Positions 50,482-59,824 of a stretch of DNA of 64,000 bases are shown here, piece after piece. Source of the DNA: Rhizobiaceae bacterium (GTDB lineage Bacteria > Pseudomonadota > Alphaproteobacteria > Rhizobiales > Rhizobiaceae). Where the stretch lies: the NCBI GenBank assembly GCA_023953845.1, contig JAMLJC010000001.1, positions 2,046,001 to 2,110,000 of the forward strand, in the 5' to 3' direction. The position numbers were made by a program, and so were the translations under genes. The notes beneath the pieces were generated by a model that saw only the letters and a list, made by a program, of their open reading frames with translations, made no database searches and was not told where the DNA came from. The stretch's first letter is position 1. The number at the start of each line of letters is the position of its first letter.

Positions 50482-51557
50482 GCGGCGAGCAGCCACGCGT
50501 CGCGCGCCGCGAAGCCCAGCGCGACCTGTTCGCCGACCGGCAGCGGATTGCGTCCGCTGACATCGACCGTCATGTCGCCGCCGCTCGCCAGCCGCACCTT
50601 CAGCTGCGTCGCATTGCCCTGGTAGATGGCGCTGGCCACCGAGCCCGCGAGCACGTTCTCGTCCGGCGAGGCGGCTGCCGGCTCGCCCTGCCTGCGGGTG
50701 CGGATGTTCTCGGGGCGGATCATCACGCTGACGTCGGCGCCCTTTGTCAGACCCGCCGGACCGTGCGCGCCGATCGTTCCGCCGCTGGTCTCGACCTTGT
50801 AGGCGTCCGCGCCCAGAACCTCCGCGATCTTGCCGGAGAGCGTGTTCGACCGGCCGATGAAGCCCGCCACCGCCTGCGACGCCGGTCGCTCGTATATGTC
50901 GCGCGGCGTCCCGAACTGCGAGATCACGCCGGCATTCATCACCACGATCTTGTCGGACATGACCATCGCTTCCGACTGGTCGTGGGTGACGTAGATGCTG
51001 GTGATGCCGACGCGCTGCTGAAGCTCGCGGATGAAGAAGCGCATCTCGTCACGTAATGTAGCGTCGAGATTGGCCAAAGGCTCGTCGAGCAGCAGCACCG
51101 AGGGCTCGATGACCAGCGCGCGGGCGAGCGCCACGCGCTGCTGCTGGCCACCCGAAAGCTCGCGCGGAAAGCGCTGCTCGTAGCCCTGCAGCCGCACCAT
51201 GGCAAGGACGTCCCCGATGCGGCGCTTGCGCTCGGCCGGCGAGACCTTGCGCACCTCGAGGCCGAAGCCGAGATTTTCCGCCACCGTCATATGCGGGAAC
51301 AGGGCGTAGGACTGGAACACCATGCCGACGTCGCGCTGCTCGGGCAGGGCGCGCGTCATGTCCTTCTCGCCGAAAAGGATGCGGCCGCTGTCGGGCCGTT
51401 CGAAACCCGCCACGCACCGAAGCGTGGTGGTCTTGCCGCAACCGCTCGGCCCCAGGAGGGAAACGAACTCTCCCTGGGCGATCGGGACGGAAATGTCCTT
51501 CAATATGTGCAGGCTGCCATACTGTTTGTTGATACGATCGATGGTCAGTGCAGTCAT
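50478..51557 (-). CDS. ABC transporter ATP-binding protein, PotA-like (second system)
   Basis: A 359-residue ATPase with Walker A LGPSGCGKTTTLR, signature LSGGQQQRVALA, Walker B VLLLDEPLANLDATLR, the H-loop in VTHDQSEAMV and a C-terminal TOBE domain (SGKIAEVLG to the end). It powers the importer encoded around it. Separated from the binding-protein gene by 74 bp that holds a hairpin. Confidence 0.92.
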   Translation of the reverse strand: MTALTIDRINKQYGSLHILKDISVPIAQGEFVSLLGPSGCGKTTTLRCVAGFERPDSGRILFGEKDMTRALPEQRDVGMVFQSYALFPHMTVAENLGFGLEVRKVSPAERKRRIGDVLAMVRLQGYEQRFPRELSGGQQQRVALARALVIEPSVLLLDEPLANLDATLRDEMRFFIRELQQRVGITSIYVTHDQSEAMVMSDKIVVMNAGVISQFGTPRDIYERPASQAVAGFIGRSNTLSGKIAEVLGADAYKVETSGGTIGAHGPAGLTKGADVSVMIRPENIRTRRQGEPAAASPDENVLAGSVASAIYQGNATQLKVRLASGGDMTVDVSGRNPLPVGEQVALGFAARDAWLLAA

Positions 51558-51585
51558 CCGGCCACCTCATCCACCCTGCACGTGG

Positions 51586-51614
51586 GCCGCCGAAGACGGG
51601 AAATCTCCGGCGGC
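51586..51614 (-). terminator. Intercistronic hairpin after the second binding-protein gene
   Basis: GCCGCCG (51586-51592) pairs with CGGCGGC (51608-51614) across a 15-nt loop, between the binding-protein stop and the ATPase start. It has no T-run in the reading direction, so it is more likely an mRNA-protecting stem than a full terminator. Confidence 0.45.
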
Positions 51615-51631
51615 GTTTTTCGGGAGCAGCG

Positions 51632-52666
51632 TCACGCCATCTCGCGGTTCCAGCGGTCGGCGATGTCGGCGGCCTTGTCGACGTAGCTGTCCCAGTTATA
51701 GCTCCTGATCTCCGACATGCGGTCGCCGACGATCGGCGTCCGCTTGCGGATCTCGTCGTCCAGCTCCGACGCCTTGTTGCAGGGCGAGGTGTAGAAGGCC
51801 TTCGCCATGTCGCGCTGCACGTTGGCGTCGAGCACATAGTTGAGATAGGCGTGGGCGGCGTCCTTCTCCGCACCCGTCCTGACCAGGTTGAAGGACTGCT
51901 CGAAGGCCAGAACGCCTTCCTTCGGCGCGACGATGTCGACCGGCGCCCCCTTGTCCTGCAGCACCATGATCTCGGTCCAGTCGACCGGCGCGACGATGGC
52001 GTCGCCCCGCATCAGCGCCGTCGACAGCTCGCCGCTCCACGATGCCTGCGAGAAGGGCAGAAGCTCCTTGATCTTGGCGAAGGCCGTATCGAAATCGTCC
52101 GGGCCGCTGCCGAACAGCTCGCCGACGAGGCGCAGGAAGACGACGGCGCCGGTGTTGCCGATCTGGTAAAGGCCGGTCCGGCCCTTGAATTCGGGGTTCT
52201 CCCAGAGGTCGTGCCAGGACGTCGGCGGCGTCTTGACCATGTCGGTCCGGTAGGCCAGCCCGATCGGGGAGATGATGGAGCGGATGCCGTTGGTGTCCTT
52301 GTTGACGAATTGCGGATAGACATTCGCGGCGTTCGGCAGCTTCGACACGTCGAACGGCTCGAAGAAGCCTTCGGCGCGCAGGATGGCGGCGATGTTCTCG
52401 TTGCCCATGAAGATGCTGTAGGGCGAGCGGTCGCCGCCGGCGCGGATCTTCGACACGAAATCCTTGCCGAGGCCGACATCGAGCTGCGGCTCGACATCCG
52501 TGGCCTCTTTCAGGCCCGGCAGCAGCTTTTCTTCCCAGAACTTCGCCCAAAGACCGCCATAGGTCGGGACGACCAGCGGAGACCGCGCCGAGGCCAGGCG
52601 CGGCAGGCCCATCGAGGCAAACGCGGCCGTCGCTGCGACGGCGAATTCACGCCTTGTCAGCTTCAT
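51632..52666 (-). CDS. Periplasmic solute-binding protein with Tat-type signal (PotD-like system)
   Basis: A 344-residue binding protein. The N-terminus LTRREFAVAATAAFASM carries a twin-arginine motif, so export by Tat is likely. The mature part (VPTYGGLWAKFWEEKLLPGL, FMGNENIAAILRAEGF, IGLAYRTDMVKTPPTSWHDL) fits the extracellular binding-protein family 1/6 used with PotABC-type importers. The ligand may be an organic acid, amine or metal complex. The ATG at 52666 has GGAGATG upstream. It is divergent from a FadR-type regulator over 159 bp. Confidence 0.9.
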   Translation of the reverse strand: MKLTRREFAVAATAAFASMGLPRLASARSPLVVPTYGGLWAKFWEEKLLPGLKEATDVEPQLDVGLGKDFVSKIRAGGDRSPYSIFMGNENIAAILRAEGFFEPFDVSKLPNAANVYPQFVNKDTNGIRSIISPIGLAYRTDMVKTPPTSWHDLWENPEFKGRTGLYQIGNTGAVVFLRLVGELFGSGPDDFDTAFAKIKELLPFSQASWSGELSTALMRGDAIVAPVDWTEIMVLQDKGAPVDIVAPKEGVLAFEQSFNLVRTGAEKDAAHAYLNYVLDANVQRDMAKAFYTSPCNKASELDDEIRKRTPIVGDRMSEIRSYNWDSYVDKAADIADRWNREMA

Positions 52667-52760
52667 CGAAACATCTCCTATGTTCCCACAAGAACTTCTT
52701 ATTGTTAGGCTGCCCGGCAGACTCTCCAGTGCGACCGGACAAGGAACGCTTGCATTTTTT

Positions 52761-52789
52761 TTGCCACCGGTCAACAATTTCGATATTGT
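52761..52789 (+). promoter_or_regulatory. Regulator promoter with 16-bp near-palindrome, candidate FadR-type operator
   Basis: ACAATTTCGATATTGT (52774-52789) equals its reverse complement except at positions 6 and 11. It overlaps the -10 (TATTGT, 52784-52789) of a promoter with -35 TTGCCA (52761-52766) and a 17-nt spacer reading toward the regulator. It also lies in the shared region with the divergent importer. The FadR-type protein encoded at 52826 probably binds here. Confidence 0.6.
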
Positions 52790-52825
52790 AATATTTAAAT
52801 AAGGGAAGCGAGACGGCAGCGAACG

Positions 52826-53596
52826 ATGAGACGGAGGGAGGAGGTCATACCGGAGATTCAGGCGACGCGGAGCCTCGCGCACCAGATCGCGACGGCGCTG
52901 CAGCAGGAGATCGTGCAGGGAACGCTGAGCGTTGCCGAGCGCCTGCCCTCGGAGACCGAGATCGCGAGGCGCTTCAACGTCTCGCAGCCGACGGTTCGCG
53001 AGGCGCTCAAGATTCTCGCCGCCAAGAAGCTGGTGCGGTCCAAGCGCGGTCCGAACGGGGGCGTCTTCGTCAACGCGCCGTCGCTGACGACGGCCAGCCA
53101 GATGCTGCAGGAAATGACGACATGGTTCGTCGGGCTCGGCGTCTTCGGGCTCAGCGAGATCGTGGAGGCCCGCCTTTTCCTCGGCCGCACCTGCGTGCAG
53201 CTCGCGGCGGAGCGCGCCACCGAGGAGGATCTCGCGACCATAGAGGCGACGCTCGAGGCCTTCGAGCGCGCGGACATTTCGGACGAGGAATTCTGCCGGC
53301 TGGACGTGGCTTTCCACCACGCCATCGCGCAGGCCACCGGCAACAACGAGTTGCGTTTCATCATGCTGGTGGTCAACGACTCGCTCATCCCCGCCACCAA
53401 CATGATCTCCTTCCGCTTCCGCGAGCGCGGCCGCGTCGTCGCCCTGCACGCCGACATACTCGAGGCGTTGCGGGCCGGCGATTCCACGGCGGCGACGGCG
53501 GCGTTCGAGGAACTCATCGCGTATCAGTCGAGCGTCTACGAGAAGGCGCTGGCGGCCCGGCAGATCGACGCCGCCGGCAAGCAGGAGAGCCTGTGA
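52826..53596 (+). CDS. GntR family regulator, FadR subfamily (FCD domain)
   Basis: A 256-residue regulator. The GntR helix-turn-helix at about 20-75 has LPSETEIARRFNVSQPTVREA and a wing SKRGPNGGVFVN. The FCD ligand domain keeps the metal-binding pattern: Asp in RLDVAFHHAI with His, His in ALHADILEAL. FCD ligands are usually small organic acids. It is divergent from an ABC importer and overlaps the CoA ligase by GTGA, so it likely controls both import and activation of one compound. Confidence 0.9.
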   Translation: MRRREEVIPEIQATRSLAHQIATALQQEIVQGTLSVAERLPSETEIARRFNVSQPTVREALKILAAKKLVRSKRGPNGGVFVNAPSLTTASQMLQEMTTWFVGLGVFGLSEIVEARLFLGRTCVQLAAERATEEDLATIEATLEAFERADISDEEFCRLDVAFHHAIAQATGNNELRFIMLVVNDSLIPATNMISFRFRERGRVVALHADILEALRAGDSTAATAAFEELIAYQSSVYEKALAARQIDAAGKQESL

Positions 53597-55284
53597 CGCG
53601 GATATTCGCCGACGGTCTGGCGCTGATCGAGGAGCGGCAGGCCGATGGCCGCGTCATCTACCGCAATTCGGTCCCTCTGCCGGACGGTCTGCCCGATATC
53701 TTTGCGCGCCTGTGTCATTGGGCCGGGACGTCCCCGGACAGGGTGCTGCTCTCCGAACCCGCCGGCGAAGACCGGCGTCACATCACCTATCGCGAGGCGG
53801 TTCCGCGCGCCCTCGCCCTGAAAGGGTTGCTGGTTTCGCGGTTCGACCTGCGCAAGGGCGACTGCGTGGCGACGCTGCTGCCCGCCGGCATCGACGCGCT
53901 GCTGCTGAAGCTCGCCTGCCTCGCCGGCGGATTCGTCCATGCGACGCTGCCGCCTTTCCCGTTCCGTGACGGCGTGCATGACGACGCCACGAAGCCGTTC
54001 CTGCTGGCCGCGAAGCCCAGGCTGATCGTCGCGCCCGACAGGCATCCTGCAATCACCGGCATGGGCGCGCTCGCGGTCTCCGAACTGGCCGCCGATGGCG
54101 ATGCGGACGAGACTGGAGGCGCCAGCTCCGACGATTGGGCGGCTATCTTCTTCACCTCCGGCAGCACCGGCGCGCCGAAGGGCGTGCCCATCACGCGCGG
54201 CATGATCTCGTCCAATCAGGCGGCGATCGTCGCCATGTGGCCGTTCCTTGGCGAGGAGCCGCCGGTTCTGGTCGACTGGCTGCCATGGCATCATGTCTTC
54301 GGCGGCCTCGACAACATCTTCAAGATGATCTGGAACGGCGGCACGCTGCATGTCGACGCCGCGCCGAGCCCCGGCGCCATGGACGCCACCGTGCGGCTGA
54401 TCGAAAAGGTCTCGCCCACGCTGCACATCGCCGTGCCGCTCGGCTTGCGCCTGCTGCTCGACCGGCTGGAAGACGACGACAACGCAGCCCGTGCCTTCAC
54501 GCGCAGGCTGCGGGCGATCTTCTTTGCCGGCGCGGGCATCGACGCAGCGCTGTGGCGGCGGCTCGCGGCCTTTCGCGATGGCTATGGCGATTTCCAGATC
54601 CTTTCCGGCTATGGCGCGACGGAGGCGGCCTCGACCATCTGCCTGTCCCCCGCGCCGCTGGAGCGGCCCGGCGAGCTCGGCTATCCCCTGCCGGGCCATA
54701 CGATAGCCCTTGCTGATGTCGACGGGCGGCGCGAACTGCGCGTCGCCGGGCCGAATGTCGCGCCCTGCTATCTCATCGAGGGAAACACCGTCCCGCTTCC
54801 GACGGATGAGCACGGCTTCTACCGGACGGGAGACGCGGCCGTGATGCGCCGGCGCTCGGACGGTGTCGAGGTCTTCGCCTTCGACGGCAGGCTGGCCGAG
54901 GATTTCAAGCTGTCGAGCGGCGTCAAGGTGCGCACCGGCCCCCTGCGTGCCGGTCTTCTGGCGCATTGCGCGCCGCTGCTCGACGACATCGTCATCGCCG
55001 GGGAAAACCGCGACCGGCTCGTGGCGCTGGCATTTGCCTCGGCGGCTGGGAAGGCACAGCCGGACCTTGCCGCCGCACTCGCCGCGCTTCTTGGAAGCTG
55101 GAACGCCGCGAATGGCGGCGCTTCGACCGCCATCGCCCGGTTCGATCTCGCGTCGGCCCCGCCTGACCGCGGCCGGGGCGAACTTTCCGACAAGGGGCAG
55201 ATCGTGCAGTCGCGCTATTTGCGCAACCACGCCGGGATTTTCGAGGCGTTGCAGGCGGGCGGCGGTCAGGCGCCCGGAGCATGA
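53593..55284 (+). CDS. AMP-dependent acyl/aryl-CoA synthetase, feruloyl-CoA synthetase-like
   Basis: A 563-residue adenylate-forming ligase. ATP-grip FFTSGSTGAPKGVP, the WLPWHHVFGGLDN segment typical of feruloyl-CoA synthetases, GYGATEA, YRTGD, and the C-terminal lysine in ELSDKGQIVQSRYL, again of the feruloyl type. Start is GTG at 53593, overlapping the regulator stop with GGAG upstream. The reaction is acid + ATP + CoA to acyl-CoA; the acid is probably aromatic. The stop codon (55282-55284) lies inside a palindromic repeat, so the last residues may be repeat-derived. Confidence 0.88.
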   Translation: MTRIFADGLALIEERQADGRVIYRNSVPLPDGLPDIFARLCHWAGTSPDRVLLSEPAGEDRRHITYREAVPRALALKGLLVSRFDLRKGDCVATLLPAGIDALLLKLACLAGGFVHATLPPFPFRDGVHDDATKPFLLAAKPRLIVAPDRHPAITGMGALAVSELAADGDADETGGASSDDWAAIFFTSGSTGAPKGVPITRGMISSNQAAIVAMWPFLGEEPPVLVDWLPWHHVFGGLDNIFKMIWNGGTLHVDAAPSPGAMDATVRLIEKVSPTLHIAVPLGLRLLLDRLEDDDNAARAFTRRLRAIFFAGAGIDAALWRRLAAFRDGYGDFQILSGYGATEAASTICLSPAPLERPGELGYPLPGHTIALADVDGRRELRVAGPNVAPCYLIEGNTVPLPTDEHGFYRTGDAAVMRRRSDGVEVFAFDGRLAEDFKLSSGVKVRTGPLRAGLLAHCAPLLDDIVIAGENRDRLVALAFASAAGKAQPDLAAALAALLGSWNAANGGASTAIARFDLASAPPDRGRGELSDKGQIVQSRYLRNHAGIFEALQAGGGQAPGA

Positions 55285-55383
55285 TCCCGAAAAGTTGCAG
55301 ACTTTTCGGACACGATCATGCGGCTAATGGAGCATGATCCCGAAAAGTTGTAGACTTTTCGGACACGATCATGCGGCGAATGA
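55278..55383. repeat. Two tandem 53-bp palindromic units
   Basis: Units at 55278-55330 and 55331-55383 differ at three positions. Each folds into a long hairpin: outer arms GCATGATC/GATCATGC and inner arms CGAAAAGT/ACTTTTCG around TGCAG or TGTAG. This is the GCATGATCCCGAAAAGT-type intergenic palindrome common in Rhizobiales. It lies between convergent genes and may end transcription from both sides; it also supplies the stop codon of the CoA ligase. Confidence 0.88.
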
Positions 55384-55402
55384 CGCCTGACGCCATCGAT
55401 CG

Positions 55403-56209
55403 TCAGTCGAGGTCGCGGAACGGCTTCTCGCGGATCGCCAGGAATTCCTTCAGCGAATGCTCCTTGAGCAGCCGCATCCAGTAGCGCCCTTCTTCCGAGG
55501 CGTGCAGGATCGCGGTCGTCTCGCGGTTGTAGGTCCACGAACTGTCGAGCCCCGCCGTCTGCTGCTGGTGATTGAGCGCGGCCTTGGCGAACTTGATCGC
55601 CGCGCCCGGCATGCGGGCGCATTTGCGGGCCAGCTTCTCGCTCTCCGCCTTGAGCCGGTCGCGCGGCACCGCCTTGTTGACGAGGTGGATGCGCTCGGCC
55701 TCGCGCCCGTCGATCAGGTCGCCCGTGTACATGAGATGGCGCGCATGGATCATCGGCACGGTCCAGGGCAGCATCAGCGTCGGCGGGGCCGAGACGTGGC
55801 GCACCTCGGGCTCGCCGAACAGGGCGTCCTCGGCCGCGATCACCATGTCGCAGCACATCATCAGCTCGAGCCCGCCGGCCAGCGCGTAGCCGTTGACGGC
55901 GGCGATGATCGGCAGCGGCGCGTCGCGCAGCACCTGCATGCGGCGCATATTGGCGCCGATGTCCTCGCGCCAGCCTTCCGCGTCCATCTCGAAATCCTCG
56001 CCGCCGAGGTCGAAGCCGGAGGTGAAGGCGCGGCCAGCGCCGGTGATGATGACGGCGCGCACGTCCGGGTCCTTCACCGCCCGCCTGACCGCCGCTTCCA
56101 GCGCGTCGCCGAGCTCCTGGTTCATGGCGTTCATCTTGTCGGGACGGTTGAGCGTCAGGGTGACGAAGGCGTCCTGTTCGTCCTTGTGCCAGAGTACGGT
56201 ATCGCTCAT
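55403..56209 (-). CDS. Enoyl-CoA hydratase/isomerase family protein
   Basis: A 268-residue crotonase-fold enzyme. Oxyanion-hole segments AGRAFTSGFDLGGED (near residue 60) and VNGYALAGGLELMMCCD (near 105); the catalytic Glu position is in GEPEVRH. The C-terminal RYWMRLLKEHSLKEFL helix is normal. The start ATG at 56209 (MSDTVLWHKD). It lies 11 bp downstream of the AcuI-like gene in the same operon. Substrate unknown; hydration or isomerisation of an acyl-CoA made by the nearby ligase is plausible. Confidence 0.9.
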   Translation of the reverse strand: MSDTVLWHKDEQDAFVTLTLNRPDKMNAMNQELGDALEAAVRRAVKDPDVRAVIITGAGRAFTSGFDLGGEDFEMDAEGWREDIGANMRRMQVLRDAPLPIIAAVNGYALAGGLELMMCCDMVIAAEDALFGEPEVRHVSAPPTLMLPWTVPMIHARHLMYTGDLIDGREAERIHLVNKAVPRDRLKAESEKLARKCARMPGAAIKFAKAALNHQQQTAGLDSSWTYNRETTAILHASEEGRYWMRLLKEHSLKEFLAIREKPFRDLD

Positions 56210-56220
56210 TTCTTTCTCCC

Positions 56221-57213
<993 letters not shown>

Positions 57214-57252
57214 TCAATTCTCCAACTGGACATCTGTTGACGAAGGTACGAA

Positions 57253-57522
57253 CTAGGGTCAGGACCTGTTGATTTGACTGGAATGGTCGGAGCGGATTTG
57301 CGCGGATGCGCGAAGCAAGGCCGCAGGAAGGCTGAGGCCTTTCAAGGCGTTGCGACAAGCAAGCCCGTGCAAATCAGCCCGATCCGGAGGACGATCGACA
57401 TGGCGTCGATCTGCCGCGTCAAAGCCTTCGACCGGGGGAGCAACCCCGTTCCTCAGGCCTTTCCTTGCATCTCTCGCCATCTCGAACGCCATCCCAGTCA
57501 AATGAACAGGTCCTGACCCTAG
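57253..57522. mobile_element. 270-bp MITE-like element, copy B
   Basis: Same length, ends (CTAGGG...CCCTAG) and orientation as copy A at 14046-14315. Terminal repeats are nearly perfect here: CTAGGGTCAGGACCTGTTGA on the left; the right end reads CTAGGGTCAGGACCTGTTCA on the other strand. The internal inverted repeat is degraded (CCCGTGCAAATCAGC). It fills the gap between an AcuI-like gene and a GntR gene. Its right-hand CTAG supplies the stop codon of the GntR gene. The better-preserved ends suggest this copy moved more recently or is under less decay (inference). Confidence 0.87.
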
Positions 57523-58277
57523 CCGCGTTTGGCGCGGGCCGCCTCGCGTTCGGCGCGCCGCTTCAGGCTGACGGCATAGCTGTCGCGCACATAGCTGAGC
57601 AGTTCGGAAAGCACGCCGACGGCGCCGGCTCCATCACGCGCCTCGACCGCGTCTGCCAGCCTCTCGTGGAATCCGGCGACGGTGCCGCGCTCGCGCACCT
57701 GCGACACGATCATATTGGTGATCGGCATGAAGGCCTCGACCACCGTGTACATCATCAGGCTCAGGGGGCCGTTGCCGGCCGCCGTCACCAGCCCGCGATG
57801 AAAGCGCACGTCGGACGCGCAGAACTCCTCGTCGGTCAGCGAGGCCGAGCGCTGGAGCGCGATCTCGGCGCGCATGGCCGCGAGGTCTTCGCCGCTGCGG
57901 CGCTCGCAGGCCAGCCGGCAGCATATGGCCTCAGTCTCCAGCCGCGCGCCGATGATCTCGTCGATGTCGAACGCGCCCATGCCGACGAGCAGCGTCGCCG
58001 CGCCGGTTATCGCCGAGGAGAGTCCTTCCGGATCGGGACGCTTGACGAAGGTGCCGCCGGCGGGACCGCGCTGCGAGCGGATCAGGTTCTGCGCCGCGAG
58101 CCGCTTCAGCGCCTCGCGGATGGTCGGCCGCGAAATGCCGAAGCTCTTCGCCAGTTCCTCCTCGGTCGGCAGGCGCTCGTCGATCTGCAGACGGCCGTCC
58201 AGGATGGCGGAGCGGATCTTGTCCGCGACCTGTCTGGCGACCCCCGTGCGCACAACGTCTTCATATTCGATCGGCAT
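57519..58277 (-). CDS. GntR family regulator, FadR subfamily (FCD domain)
   Basis: A 252-residue regulator with helix-turn-helix LPTEEELAKSFGISRPTIRE and wing SQRGPAGGTFVK, then an FCD domain with Asp in CASDVRFHRGL and His in AGFHERLADAV. The start ATG at 58277 (MPIEYEDVV) has GGAGGAGA upstream; the 16-codon longer frame lacks it. It is divergent from the FAD dehydrogenase/IOR operon, its likely target. The stop TAG is read from the end of MITE copy B, so the original C-terminus may have been cut or changed slightly. Confidence 0.9.
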   Translation of the reverse strand: MPIEYEDVVRTGVARQVADKIRSAILDGRLQIDERLPTEEELAKSFGISRPTIREALKRLAAQNLIRSQRGPAGGTFVKRPDPEGLSSAITGAATLLVGMGAFDIDEIIGARLETEAICCRLACERRSGEDLAAMRAEIALQRSASLTDEEFCASDVRFHRGLVTAAGNGPLSLMMYTVVEAFMPITNMIVSQVRERGTVAGFHERLADAVEARDGAGAVGVLSELLSYVRDSYAVSLKRRAEREAARAKRG

Positions 58278-58318
58278 GCGCTCTCCTCCGGCTTGACCGT
58301 GTGTCACGGCCATCGCCA

Positions 58319-58353
58319 TTGACATCTAAACAATATAAGTTTGACAAATATTG
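58319..58353. promoter_or_regulatory. AT-rich divergent control region with inverted repeat
   Basis: Two TTGACA boxes (58319-58324 and 58341-58346) read rightward. CAATAT (58331-58336) and ATATTG (58348-58353) form an inverted repeat around an 11-nt spacer. With the second TTGACA, a weak -10 TAGGCT lies at 58363. The region is the only AT-rich stretch between the regulator and the dehydrogenase and is a likely binding site for the FadR-type protein. Confidence 0.45.
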
Positions 58354-58408
58354 CAAGCGAAATAGGCTGTTCCAGCCGTCCGGCATTGCGGGCGCATCTC
58401 AGGACATC

Positions 58409-59824
58409 ATGGCTGTCTCCATCGACATGCTTCTTTCCCGCTTGGAACGCCGTCTGGACAGGGCGGGCATCCTGGCGGGCGAGGCGATTGACCCACGCTA
58501 CGGCGACGACCTTTCCGGAGGCGGTTCGCTTCGGCCGGCGGCTGTGTTCCGTCCGCGTCATGGCGCGGACGTCGCCGCCATTCTGGGTGTATGCAACGAA
58601 CTTGGCCAGCCTTTGGTGGTGCAGGGAGGGCGAACCGGCCTTTCCGGTGGTGCGCGCGTCGGGGCAGGCGAGGCGGTGCTTTCGCTGGAGCGCATGACCG
58701 TGCTTTCGCCGGTCGAACCGGCGGCCGGCACGGTCGTCGCGGAGGCGGGAGCGCCTCTGCAGGCCGTGCAGGAGCATGCCGGGGCGGCAGGCTTCCTCTT
58801 CGGCGTGGACATAGGCGCGCGCGGCACCGCCACCATCGGCGGCAACATCGCCACCAATGCCGGCGGCATACGCGTGCTGCGCTACGGCAGTTTCCGCGCT
58901 CAGGTGCTGGGCGTGGAGGCCGTGCTCGCCGACGGCAGCGTGCTCTCCTCTCTGAAAGGCCTTGCCAAGGACAACAGCGGCTACGATCTCAGCCAGCTTT
59001 TCATCGGCAGCGAGGGCACGCTGGGCGTGGTGACGCGCGCCTGCCTGCGCCTTCACCCGAAGCCGGTCACGCAAGCGATCGCCTTCTGCGCGATGCCGTC
59101 GCTCGATGCGGCGATGGCGCTGCTGAAATTCCTGCGCGGGCGGCTCGGCACTCTGCTGTCCGGCTTCGAGCTTATCTTCGATCCGCTGATGAGCGAGATG
59201 ACCCGGACGCTCGGCCTCAACGCGCCCGTCCGGCTCGACGCTTCCGTCTACGTGCTTGCCGACATCCAGGGCATGTCGCCCGGAACCGACGAGACCGTCT
59301 TCGCCGAGGCGCTCGGGCAGGCGATGGAGGACGGGCTGGTGACGGACGCGGCGCTGTCGCAGTCGGATCGCGAGTTCCACGCGCTGTGGGCGCTGCGCGA
59401 CGACTGCAACCGCTATCTCTTCGCGCTGAATTCCCTGCTGAGTCTCGACGTCAGCCTGCCGCTTCCGCGCATGGGCGAATTCCTGATCGAGGCCGGAGCG
59501 GCGCAGCAGAAGGCCGATCCATCCGCGCGCGACTATGTCTTCGGCCATCTCGGCGACGGCAACCTGCATTACTGCGTGGTGACGGACCGGCCGGACGCCG
59601 TGGCCGAGGCCGTTTTCCGCTGCGTGAAGCGCGCTGGCGGCTCCATTTCCGCCGAACACGGGATCGGCCTCGACAAGAAGCCCTATCTGCACCTCTCCCG
59701 CAGCGAGGCGGAAATCGCAACGATGCGCCGGCTGAAGGCCGCGCTCGACCCCAACGGCATCCTCAATCCCGGCCGCATCTTCGACATGGACGACGGCAGG
59801 ATGCTCCGGAGGCAAGAAAGATGA
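58409..59824 (+). CDS. FAD-binding oxidoreductase, D-2-hydroxyacid dehydrogenase type
   Basis: A 471-residue flavoprotein of the GlcD / D-lactate / D-2-hydroxyglutarate dehydrogenase family. FAD_binding_4 part: VVQGGRTGLSGGA, GARGTATIGGNIATNAGG and IGSEGTLGVVT. FAD-oxidase C part: YVFGHLGDGNLHY and the terminal GGSISAEHGIGLDKK with DPNGILNPGRIF. The ATG at 58409 (MAVSIDMLL) is chosen because the upstream extension crosses the regulator promoter. It overlaps the IOR gene by ATGA, so its 2-oxoacid product may be the IOR substrate. Confidence 0.88.
   Translation: MAVSIDMLLSRLERRLDRAGILAGEAIDPRYGDDLSGGGSLRPAAVFRPRHGADVAAILGVCNELGQPLVVQGGRTGLSGGARVGAGEAVLSLERMTVLSPVEPAAGTVVAEAGAPLQAVQEHAGAAGFLFGVDIGARGTATIGGNIATNAGGIRVLRYGSFRAQVLGVEAVLADGSVLSSLKGLAKDNSGYDLSQLFIGSEGTLGVVTRACLRLHPKPVTQAIAFCAMPSLDAAMALLKFLRGRLGTLLSGFELIFDPLMSEMTRTLGLNAPVRLDASVYVLADIQGMSPGTDETVFAEALGQAMEDGLVTDAALSQSDREFHALWALRDDCNRYLFALNSLLSLDVSLPLPRMGEFLIEAGAAQQKADPSARDYVFGHLGDGNLHYCVVTDRPDAVAEAVFRCVKRAGGSISAEHGIGLDKKPYLHLSRSEAEIATMRRLKAALDPNGILNPGRIFDMDDGRMLRRQER

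Noticed and set aside
51632..53449. 605-codon frame extending the binding protein upstream
   Set aside because: The extra part is antisense to the FadR-type regulator; the twin-arginine signal peptide starts at 52666.
57274..57516. 80-codon open frames inside the two MITE copies
   Set aside because: They span the terminal inverted repeats, differ between copies in ways that do not favour silent change, and match no protein family; treated as spurious.
58591..59820. 410-codon extension of the indolepyruvate oxidoreductase
   Set aside because: It overlaps the FAD dehydrogenase in another frame; the ATG at 59821 overlaps that gene's stop as ATGA and gives the family's usual N-terminus.
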